This document shows, piece after piece, positions 24,431 through 32,050 of a DNA stretch of 64,000 nt. The notes beneath the pieces are model-generated. The model was not told the origin of the DNA, made no database searches, and saw nothing but the letters and a program-made list of their open reading frames with translations. Numbering within the stretch: the first letter of the stretch is position 1; every line of letters begins with the position of its first letter. A program made the position numbers and the translations under genes. The DNA comes from an uncultured Shewanella sp. (GTDB lineage: Bacteria > Pseudomonadota > Gammaproteobacteria > Enterobacterales > Shewanellaceae), in the NCBI RefSeq assembly GCF_947497935.1, contig NZ_CANMIO010000014.1, positions 56,703-120,702 on the forward strand. The letters are read 5' to 3'.

Positions 24431-25885
24431 ATGTCTGCCATTAACCTTGAAAAGAAAACCAGTCACGACGATTTTCTGCCCGAGAACCAACTGATCCTAA
24501 ACGCAGTTAGCGAAGGGATTTATGGTTTCGATTTAGCAGGTAATGCCGTTTTTATTAATCCCGCCGCCGAGCGAATGACAGGCTGGCAATCCCATGAGTT
24601 ACTTGGCAAGAATATCCATGATTGTCATCACCATAGCCACAGCGATGGTAGCCATTACCATAAAGATGATTGCCCCATCTACAACACGCTCAAAGACGGC
24701 ATCGCCCGCGAGATCAGTCATGAAGTGTTCTGGCGCAAAGACGGCACCAGTTTTCCTGTACATTACACCTCTACCCCAGTTTACAAAGATGGTGTATTAA
24801 TTGGCGTAGTAGCGATATTTCGTGACATTAGTATTCAAAAACAAACTGAACGCTCGTTAAGGCAAGCGCTTGAGCAAGTTCAAGCCTTATCTGAGAAGCT
24901 CTCGTTCGAGAATCAATACCTGCAACTCGAACTTGCTGACCGCGCTGGTGATGTGGAGATATCGGGCAGCAGTCAGCCTATTAATCAGCTTATTCAACAA
25001 ATTAAACTCGTATCGAACACTGAAAGCACCGTATTGATCAGTGGTGAAAATGGTACAGGCAAAGAGTTAGTCGCTCGCAATCTTCACCGCCTTAGCAACC
25101 GTGCCGATAAACCTTTAATCAGCGTAAACTGTGCTGCATTTTCCAGTGCACTATTAGAGAGTGAACTGTTTGGCCATGAAAAAGGCGCTTATACCGGCGC
25201 TACCAGCCGCCGCAAGGGTCGTTTTGAACTCGCCCATCAAGGTACGCTGTTTCTAGATGAAGTCGCAGAGCTCAGCCTAGAAGCCCAGTCTAAACTGCTA
25301 CGAGTGATCCAAGAGCAAGAATTTGAGCGCGTAGGCAGTAGCCAAACCATCAAGGTCGACATTCGACTCATTACTGCAACTCACCATGATCTGCTTAAGC
25401 GAGTGGAGCAAGGCCTGTTCCGTATGGATCTCTATTATCGCCTCAATGTGTTTCCCATCGTGGTTCCGCCATTAAGGCTACGATTAAGCGATATCCCAGA
25501 ACTCGTCAGCCACTTAATTCAAGACTTAAACCGTAAACTAGGTAAGAAGGTTACTCAAGTTAGCCACAAAGGCATGACCAAACTTATGCAGCATAATTGG
25601 CCGGGTAACGTACGTGAGCTGCAGAATGTATTGGAGCGGGAGATGATTTTATCCCAGGGGCCAATACTGGGGTTTTCACAGCTACAGTTTACCGATCAAG
25701 TTGAAAATCAACTCATTGCGACCAGTCAAACCTTACAAGAGGTGGAACGCCAACATATTCTGCACGTACTCAAGCAGACCCAATGGCGGATATCTGGAGC
25801 AAGCGGTGCCGCCGCATTGCTCGGCCTTCCACCAAGTACCTTACGTTCACGGATGAATAAATTGGTCATATCTCGCCCCGTCTAA
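24431..25885 (+). CDS. PAS-containing sigma-54-dependent transcriptional activator
   Basis: The 484-residue enhancer-binding protein has no receiver domain. It has an N-terminal PAS sensor (about residues 22-135) with a Cys/His-rich loop (NIHDCHHHSHSDGSHYHKDD), a short coiled coil, an AAA+ domain (Walker A SGENGTGKEL, sigma-54 loop GAYTGA, Walker B GTLFLDEVAE, arginine finger region) and a C-terminal Fis-type HTH (GASGAAALLGLPPSTLRSRM). The following gene, ccoG, has a sigma-54 promoter with paired upstream sites, so ccoG is the likely target. The signal may be redox or metal, suggested only by the Cys/His loop. Confidence 0.9.
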   Translation: MSAINLEKKTSHDDFLPENQLILNAVSEGIYGFDLAGNAVFINPAAERMTGWQSHELLGKNIHDCHHHSHSDGSHYHKDDCPIYNTLKDGIAREISHEVFWRKDGTSFPVHYTSTPVYKDGVLIGVVAIFRDISIQKQTERSLRQALEQVQALSEKLSFENQYLQLELADRAGDVEISGSSQPINQLIQQIKLVSNTESTVLISGENGTGKELVARNLHRLSNRADKPLISVNCAAFSSALLESELFGHEKGAYTGATSRRKGRFELAHQGTLFLDEVAELSLEAQSKLLRVIQEQEFERVGSSQTIKVDIRLITATHHDLLKRVEQGLFRMDLYYRLNVFPIVVPPLRLRLSDIPELVSHLIQDLNRKLGKKVTQVSHKGMTKLMQHNWPGNVRELQNVLEREMILSQGPILGFSQLQFTDQVENQLIATSQTLQEVERQHILHVLKQTQWRISGASGAAALLGLPPSTLRSRMNKLVISRPV

Positions 25886-26020
25886 AGCTTGGGGCCTAGG
25901 TTAGCGACGCCTCCACTAAAGCCTAGCCTAACGAGTAAGCTTACAGTCTGACTTTCGTATCTGCTTCTCGATTCCAGCACTTGATTCTAGGGCTCTAGCC
26001 TAGAGCTCAAGTCTAGGGCT

Positions 26021-26052
26021 CACGATATATCACCAAGGCACGATATGTCGTG
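26021..26052 (+). promoter_or_regulatory. Paired upstream activator sites for ccoG
   Basis: Two related 14-mers 18 bp apart, CACGATATATCACC and the palindromic CACGATATGTCGTG, agree at 11 of 14 positions. They lie about 90-120 bp upstream of the start predicted from the sigma-54 promoter, the usual distance for an enhancer-binding protein. They also form part of a longer hairpin GGCTCACGATAT/ATATGTCGTGAGCC that could terminate the upstream gene. A separate dyad, GCTCTAG-C-CTAGAGC, lies at 25992-26006. Confidence 0.55.
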
Positions 26053-26115
26053 AGCCACACAATTCCACAATTATACATTCTCATTTAAAATCAACAAGTA
26101 ACAACACAAACCTTT

Positions 26116-26131
26116 TGGCCTAAGGCTTGCA
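26116..26131 (+). promoter_or_regulatory. Sigma-54 (-24/-12) promoter of ccoG
   Basis: TGGCCTAAGGCTTGCA keeps the invariant TGGC and TTGCA elements in the exact 16-bp frame of the sigma-54 consensus. It lies 78 bp upstream of the ccoG ATG, giving a leader of about 65 nt. Confidence 0.78.
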
Positions 26132-26208
26132 AAGACCCAGAGTAACGATATCGTCACGCAGTGCTCAGAGTTACTGCGAACACAGAGTGCGTCCAGTAGA
26201 GAAGTCTT

Positions 26209-27675
26209 ATGCAAAAAAATAACCTGAATAACACGATAGATAGCCCTGCAAGAGAGCAGCGGATCCCTATAACCCTTCTGCCAAGTCAGCCTCAAAGCCA
26301 TAAAATCCATATTCGTGAGCAGAAAGGGGATTTCCAGAAGATAAGAACTGGGATGAATAGCCTACTGGTTGCACTATTCTTTCTGCTGCCATTTATCTCT
26401 TATGAGGGGCGTCAAGCCATTCTATTTGATCTTAATGAGCAGCAGTTTTTCTTCTTTGGTACCAGCCTTTGGCCACAAGACTTTACCATTTTAGCCTGGA
26501 TATTTATTGCCGCCGCATTTCTACTCTTCTTTGTCACTGTTTTCTGGGGAAGAGTCTGGTGTGGCTACCTTTGTCCTCAGACCGCCTGGACCTTTATCTA
26601 TGTCTGGATTGAAACTCGCATCGAAGGTAACCGTAATAAACGTGTCGCCTTAGATAAGGCTCCTTGGAATACTAACAAACTCAAGAAACGACTCTTAAAG
26701 CACTACGCCTGGGGCGCGATTGCTCTGTTGACGGGTTGTGGCTTCATCGCATATTTCATACCAGCGCGTGAACTCTATATCGATATTTTTAGCTTTAGCG
26801 CCAGCTTTTGGGTGACGACTTGGGTGTGGTTCTTCGCTATCTGCACCTACTTAAACGCCGGCTGGATGCGCGAGCAGATGTGCCTTCATTGCTGTCCCTA
26901 CGCTCGCTTTCAGTCTGTGATGTTCGACTCCAATACCAAGACTGTTACCTATAATGCCAAGCGAGGAGAAAACCGCGGGCCACGTAAGCGTAACCGAGCT
27001 CTCAATAGCGCAAGCTTATTAGGTGCAAACCTTGGGGACTCAAGTACAGAAAATGCCATCTTGGGAGATTGTGTCGACTGTAACTTGTGTGTGGAGGTCT
27101 GCCCTACCGGAATCGATATCCGCAACGGCCTGCAGTATGAATGTATAGATTGTGGCGCCTGTGTCGATGCCTGTAATCAGACCATGGACAAGTTTGGCTA
27201 TCAGCGCAATCTTATCGGTTACACAAGTGAAAACGCTTTATCAGGTAAGTCAGAACCCTTTTATGAGTCTTACAAATTTATCGGCTACGGGGTTGCGGCC
27301 TTACTGATGTTGACGGTGATAGTGGCCGATATCTATACCCGCAATAATATAGAGCTAAACGTGATCCGAGATAGACAGAGCCTATACAGAGAAACCCATG
27401 ATGAAAAAATCGAGAACAGTTACACTCTTAAGATCCGTAACAAGACTCAACAGACTAGGCTTTATCGGGTCTATGTCTCGGGCAATAGTGGTTATCGACT
27501 CGTTGGGCAGGTGAGCTTAAAAATAAAACCCGGCGAACAATTAGATTACCCCGTTACAGTAACTGCCACGCCTGAGTTACTCGCTAGTGCCCGCAATGAG
27601 ATCACCTTTACCATTGCCGAGCAGCATAACTATGCACAAGTCTCCCAAGAGTCGAGCTTCTTCGCACCGATTTAG
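26209..27675 (+). CDS. ccoG: Cytochrome c oxidase accessory protein CcoG (RdxA/FixG)
   Basis: This 488-residue inner-membrane iron-sulfur protein helps deliver copper to the cbb3 oxidase by reducing Cu(II), according to work on the family. It has four to five membrane segments, the WGRVWCGYLCPQTAWTF signature, a second MCLHCCPYARFQ cysteine block, two 4Fe-4S clusters (CVDCNLCVEVCPTG and CIDCGACVDACNQ) and a C-terminal Ig-like FixG domain. No cco structural genes are adjacent. Upstream lie a sigma-54 promoter and activator sites, an unusual control for this gene. Confidence 0.93.
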   Translation: MQKNNLNNTIDSPAREQRIPITLLPSQPQSHKIHIREQKGDFQKIRTGMNSLLVALFFLLPFISYEGRQAILFDLNEQQFFFFGTSLWPQDFTILAWIFIAAAFLLFFVTVFWGRVWCGYLCPQTAWTFIYVWIETRIEGNRNKRVALDKAPWNTNKLKKRLLKHYAWGAIALLTGCGFIAYFIPARELYIDIFSFSASFWVTTWVWFFAICTYLNAGWMREQMCLHCCPYARFQSVMFDSNTKTVTYNAKRGENRGPRKRNRALNSASLLGANLGDSSTENAILGDCVDCNLCVEVCPTGIDIRNGLQYECIDCGACVDACNQTMDKFGYQRNLIGYTSENALSGKSEPFYESYKFIGYGVAALLMLTVIVADIYTRNNIELNVIRDRQSLYRETHDEKIENSYTLKIRNKTQQTRLYRVYVSGNSGYRLVGQVSLKIKPGEQLDYPVTVTATPELLASARNEITFTIAEQHNYAQVSQESSFFAPI

Positions 27676-27681
27676 GGTTCT

Positions 27682-28318
27682 TTTAGGTTCTAGGGCGCTA
27701 CGCTTCGAGAGCGCTGCGCTTCTAGGGCGGGCTCCGCCCTGCTAGGAAAAGCAAAAGAATGACGGGCTAAAGCCCGACCTACAAAAATGCGGTTTAAGCT
27801 GCTTTTCCGTCTTTGCTTGTATCGTCTCAGCCTTTCCTAGAACCTAGGCCCTTGCTCGTACCGTAAGCGCAGCGTTCTGTAGTGACGCAGTCACGTTCCC
27901 TAGGCCGCAGGCTGTTCGATTGCTCTAAAATCGTCTCAGCTTTTATCGTCTTTGTTTTAACCGTCTTTGTTTTAACCGTCTTTACTTTAATTTTTTCCTA
28001 GGACCTTTCTTTGCTTTCCCATCTATTCCGTAAGCGCAGCGTTCTGTAGTGACGCAGTCACGTTCGCTAGGCCGCAGGCCGTTCGACTGCTCTAAAGTCG
28101 TCTCAGCTTTTATCGTCTTTGTTTTAACCGTCTCTGTTTTAATCGTCTTTACTTTAATCTTTTCCTAGAACCTTTCTTAGCCTTCCCTAGAACCTAGGAC
28201 CTTTCTTTGCCCTTCCTAGGGCCTTTCTTAGCTTTCCCATCTATTCCGTAAGCGCAGCGTTCTGTGAGTGATGCAGTCACGTTCCCTAGGCCGCAGGCCG
28301 TTCGACTCCTCTTTGCTT
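27682..28318. repeat. Large dispersed-repeat block: one A and three B modules
   Basis: This intergenic stretch of about 640 bp carries a variant module A (27682-27790, with GGGCGGGCTCCGCCCTGCTA and GACGGGCTAAAGCCCGACCT) and three B cores (about 27858-27920, 28026-28092 and 28245-28308). Each B core has CCGTAAGCGCAGCGTTCTGT, GCAGTCACGTT and AGGCCGCAGG. Between them are low-complexity strings of TCGTCTTTGTTTTAACCG type. I see no gene. The unit separates ccoG from the acyl-CoA ligase gene; 28319-28565 beyond it is AT-rich upstream DNA without a recognisable operator. Confidence 0.85.
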
Positions 28319-28565
28319 TTCCGTCTTTGCTTTTCCGTCTTAGCTTTAATCATCTCAGCTTTCTGCCTCCGATATTTAGAGTAAAAAGTCTAACCCTTAC
28401 AAGCTGATACACACCGATTCAATACAATTAGCTGGAAACAATTTATTTCAACTTGTTTCAACTTCGGCCATTGACCTTTCGGCTAAAATCGCACTAATCT
28501 AAACGCCTGTTTGATTTAAAAGTAAGCATCACCACAAAAATAGTAAACCATCAAAGGGCAATTCA

Positions 28566-30164
28566 ATGGCATACGATTCAGACTCAACACTCGACCTCTC
28601 ACGCTACGCATCACTCATCGATTTGATTGAACTTGCCAGTGCCCGCTACGGTGAAAAGGCTGCTTATTCATGCCTTGGTAAAGAAACTAGCTTTAATGAA
28701 ATTAACCGCTATTCTCGCCAATTTGCCGCTTATCTTCAGCAGGAAACCAATCTAGTTCAAGGTGATAGAATTGCGATTCAGCTGCCCAACATTACCCAAT
28801 TTGTTATCGCCGCTTATGGCGCGATTAAAGCCGGTCTAGTGCTGGTTAATACCAATCCACTCTATACCCAGCGCGAACTAATCCACCAGTTCAATGATTC
28901 GAGTGCCAAGGCCTTAGTAGTATTGTCTGATTTATTGCCGAGCTTAACCGAAGTGGTGGCTAGCACTGAGATTGAGACGGTGATCTCAACCCATGCGATG
29001 GATTTAATTGCACCGCAACCGCAACCAGAAGTGCCATTTGCAACCGTGCCTTTTTGTGAGGTGTTAGCAAAAGGAGAAGAGCTGACCTACGCGCCGGTGA
29101 TCAGCGTGCTCGGCCAAATTGCTGCGTTGCAATATACCGGCGGCACCACAGGGTTATCGAAAGGCGCTATGCTCACCCACGGTAACTTAATTGCCAATGC
29201 AATGCAGATTAAGTCACGCCTTGGTAGCCGTATCGTCGAAGGCGAAGAGATCTTCGTTGCGCCGCTACCTGTGTACCATATCTACGCCTTTATGGTGAAT
29301 CTGGTACTCTATTACGAGCGTGGTGGTTGCTCGGTGCTTATTCCTAATCCAAGAGATATCTCAGGGCTTATCTCGACCCTTTCGAAGTATCCCTTTACCG
29401 GTTTTGCCGGACTCAACACCCTATTTGTTGGCCTGTGCCACCAGCCAGAATTTAAGGCGCTCGACTTTAGTCACCTAAAAGTGACTATCTCAGGCGGTAC
29501 CGCACTAACTCAAGCTGCGGCTTCGATTTGGCAGCAAACCACAGGTTGTACTATCTCAGAGGGCTACGGTTTATCGGAAACTTCCCCCGTTGTTTCACTC
29601 AACTCACCGGGGCTTGAGCAACTCGGCACTATCGGTAAGCCTGTTATTGCTACCCAAGTGAAAATCTTAGATATGGACGACAACGAAGTGGCCATTGGTG
29701 AAACGGGCGAACTTGCCGTATTTGGTCCCCAGGTGATGTTAGGTTACTGGAACAACCAAGCTGAAACCGACAAAGTGATGACAAAATCCGGCTTCTTTAA
29801 GACCGGCGACATTGCGGTGGCCACTGAAGATGGTTTCCATAAAATTGTCGACCGTAAGAAAGATATGATTATCGTCTCCGGCTTTAATGTTTACCCAAAT
29901 GAGGTTGAAGATATCTTATCTAGCCATGAGGCTATTTTAGAATGTGCGGTGGTTGGTGTTAACGATGAACGCAGCGGTGAAGCGGTGAAAGCCGTGGTCG
30001 TGCTCAATGATAGTCATGCAGACAAAGACCAAGCCATCGCGATAATAGATAGCTATTGTCGTGAGCAACTTACCGCCTATAAAGTGCCTAAAATCATCGA
30101 GTTTGTCGATGTTTTGCCTAAGTCTACCGTCGGTAAAATATTAAGGCGCGAGCTACGCAACTAG
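28566..30164 (+). CDS. AMP-binding acyl-CoA ligase (long-chain fatty acid type)
   Basis: The 532-residue enzyme belongs to the ANL superfamily and would activate a carboxylic acid with ATP and CoA. It has the P-loop-like YTGGTTGLSKGAMLTHGN, the GYGLSETSPVV adenine/acyl motif, FKTGDIAVATEDGFHKIVDR, and the C-terminal PKSTVGKILRREL with the catalytic lysine. The family points to medium or long-chain fatty acids (FadD type), but the substrate is not certain. It stands alone and ends at the second copy of the duplicated terminator element. Confidence 0.88.
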   Translation: MAYDSDSTLDLSRYASLIDLIELASARYGEKAAYSCLGKETSFNEINRYSRQFAAYLQQETNLVQGDRIAIQLPNITQFVIAAYGAIKAGLVLVNTNPLYTQRELIHQFNDSSAKALVVLSDLLPSLTEVVASTEIETVISTHAMDLIAPQPQPEVPFATVPFCEVLAKGEELTYAPVISVLGQIAALQYTGGTTGLSKGAMLTHGNLIANAMQIKSRLGSRIVEGEEIFVAPLPVYHIYAFMVNLVLYYERGGCSVLIPNPRDISGLISTLSKYPFTGFAGLNTLFVGLCHQPEFKALDFSHLKVTISGGTALTQAAASIWQQTTGCTISEGYGLSETSPVVSLNSPGLEQLGTIGKPVIATQVKILDMDDNEVAIGETGELAVFGPQVMLGYWNNQAETDKVMTKSGFFKTGDIAVATEDGFHKIVDRKKDMIIVSGFNVYPNEVEDILSSHEAILECAVVGVNDERSGEAVKAVVVLNDSHADKDQAIAIIDSYCREQLTAYKVPKIIEFVDVLPKSTVGKILRRELRN

Positions 30165-30175
30165 CTGAAAATGAG

Positions 30176-30297
30176 CGCTTCGTGGTTTATCACTTTTAAA
30201 GCAAAGAACCCAGTTTATGCTGGGTTTTTATCTTTTGTTTACTAAGCAGGCCGAGCTTAACTTACCAGCATTAGCCTTAGGCTCCTTTTTTAATTCC
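30176..30297. repeat. Duplicated terminator-bearing element, copy 2
   Basis: Near-identical to the element at 20153-20275: CGCTTCGTGGTTTATCACTT, the AGAACCCAG/CTGGGTTTTT hairpin and the later CTTAACTTACCAG. It again lies between convergent genes (acyl-CoA ligase and blc). Confidence 0.75.
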
Positions 30298-30307
30298 ATA
30301 TTTCACT

Positions 30308-30820
30308 CTAACTCTGCTTTACCCAGATGATCTGCTCAGTAGCAAAGCCGAGCTTATTAGCCTGCTCAATAAACTGCATCTTAAGCGCGTCATTCACCTC
30401 GGGGGTACGCGATAAAAGCCACAGATAATCACGGTTATAACTGGTGATAAAGGCGTATTGATAATCTTGTTTATCTAACTCATACACCACATACGCACCA
30501 TAAAACGGCCCAAAGAATGACACTTTCAAATGGCCGATATCTGGGCTATCGACGAAGTAGGCTTTGCCCTCAGCTTCATCCCAGCTTTGCTCCGATTCAG
30601 AAAAGCCGCGATTAATCACCTTAACGCCGCCATCATCTTTCATCGAGTATGTCGCAGTGACTTGACTAAGCCCACGTTCAAAGCTGTGATCGAGGCGCGC
30701 TATTTCATACCAAGTGCCTAAGTAACGCGGTAGCTCAAATTGCGTTACTGGCTCGATGCCACTTGGCAAACTCGTGCAGCCACTAAGCAAGAAATAACAG
30801 AGCAAAAGTAATTTTTTCAT
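30308..30820 (-). CDS. blc: Outer-membrane lipoprotein, bacterial lipocalin
   Basis: The 170-residue lipocalin has a lipoprotein signal (LLLCYFLLSGC, acceptor Cys15). The lipocalin fingerprint LGTWYEIARLDHSFERGL follows, with later YVVYELDKQDYQYAFITSYN and DYLWLLSR strands. It is probably anchored in the outer membrane and binds lysophospholipids or fatty acids, as reported for E. coli Blc. Monocistronic and convergent with the acyl-CoA ligase gene. Confidence 0.93.
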   Translation of the reverse strand: MKKLLLLCYFLLSGCTSLPSGIEPVTQFELPRYLGTWYEIARLDHSFERGLSQVTATYSMKDDGGVKVINRGFSESEQSWDEAEGKAYFVDSPDIGHLKVSFFGPFYGAYVVYELDKQDYQYAFITSYNRDYLWLLSRTPEVNDALKMQFIEQANKLGFATEQIIWVKQS

Positions 30821-31054
30821 AGTGCCTCCCTAGCGTATTTCTCTTCATTTACGTTTGAAATACAAGCAAAGATCACCTCATCTTATACTCACCTAACAAA
30901 GAGAACGGCATTATCCAAGTTATTCATTTAAAATTTCCTGTTCTCTCACAAAAGAGAAATTAAGACGCTAGACCTGAGTCAGATCAATACGTCTGAACAA
31001 AAAACAGACAATACTATTCGTATAAATGCATATTGTAAGAATAAGGTGATCGTC

Positions 31055-32029
31055 ATGCGTATCCTCTTTACTCTGCCCATTACTGCCATATCACTACTTG
31101 TATTAGGCTGCGGAGGTTCTGACTCTTCATCGCCTCCAGAAGCCCCCTTACTAGGTACACTCAATATCGCCATTTCAGATGCCCCTATGGCACATATTGA
31201 TAAAGTCGAACTCGTGCTCAATAAGCTGGTGATGACAGATCCCTCGGGGAAGCAACATCAATACAATCTAAACAATCACCATCTCGACTTACTCAACTAC
31301 CAAGGGATGGAAAGTCATCTGGTTGTCGATGGCCTACCTATTGCCGCCGGTCATTATAAAGATGTTCATTTTATCTTAGCCGATAAAGCTGATAGTTCAG
31401 GCTGTAGTATCGAGAACAATAGTGGACGACATCCTCTAAACATAGAAGAAAATCGTTTGCCTTTGCATGACTTTGTGATTGAGCACAACCAAGCCATGTC
31501 GATAACCATGGAGATCAATCTCTACCAATCTATGCATTTAACCTCTGGTGAATATCACCTAGACCATCGAGGAATTTACTCTATTGATAATCGAGAGATG
31601 GGGCACCTTATAGGAGAGGTCGACCCTCAATGGATTGCCGATTGCGAGACCAAGCATATGGATAAAGCTCCACTCGGAAGCCAGTTCACTCATATGGCTT
31701 ACCTGTATTCCTCCGATGTTAACCAACTAGAGCAGATGGCAGACATCAGTCCTACCCGAACAGATAATAGACATTCTCCATTTGCTGTCAGCCCTATTCA
31801 TCAAGACCATCAGGGAAATTGGTCTTTCTCTGCGGGATACCTCCCAGCTGGCGATTATCGTATTGGCTACAGCTGTTTAGCACATTTAGATGATCCCGCC
31901 ACAGATGATATAAATCAGGGGCAATTTAGCCTATTTACAGAAGCAGGTTTAGTGAGCATTGTCGATGGTGGTCGGCAAACGAATCACCAATGTGGTAATG
32001 GACATGGCGGGCATGGCGGACATGGGTAA
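31055..32029 (+). CDS. DUF4382 lipoprotein with Gly/His-rich tail
   Basis: The ATG at 31055 is preferred over an in-frame GTG at 31046 because AAGGTG lies at the right distance. The 324-residue product has a lipobox (SLLVLGCGGSDSSSPPEAP), then a DUF4382 beta-sandwich (GTLNIAISDAPMAHIDKVEL, later LPIAAGHYKDVHFIL) and a carbohydrate-binding-like C-terminal half. It ends HQCGNGHGGHGGHG, a possible metal-binding tail. Surface or periplasmic location is inferred from the lipobox. Function unknown. Confidence 0.82.
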   Translation: MRILFTLPITAISLLVLGCGGSDSSSPPEAPLLGTLNIAISDAPMAHIDKVELVLNKLVMTDPSGKQHQYNLNNHHLDLLNYQGMESHLVVDGLPIAAGHYKDVHFILADKADSSGCSIENNSGRHPLNIEENRLPLHDFVIEHNQAMSITMEINLYQSMHLTSGEYHLDHRGIYSIDNREMGHLIGEVDPQWIADCETKHMDKAPLGSQFTHMAYLYSSDVNQLEQMADISPTRTDNRHSPFAVSPIHQDHQGNWSFSAGYLPAGDYRIGYSCLAHLDDPATDDINQGQFSLFTEAGLVSIVDGGRQTNHQCGNGHGGHGGHG

Positions 32030-32050
32030 ACATACCCGCCCTGAAATAGC

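Noticed and set aside
26014..26055. Hairpin upstream of ccoG as only a terminator
   Set aside because: No U-run follows, and the arms contain two spaced copies of a 14-mer at enhancer distance from a sigma-54 promoter; activator sites explain it better, although both roles are possible.
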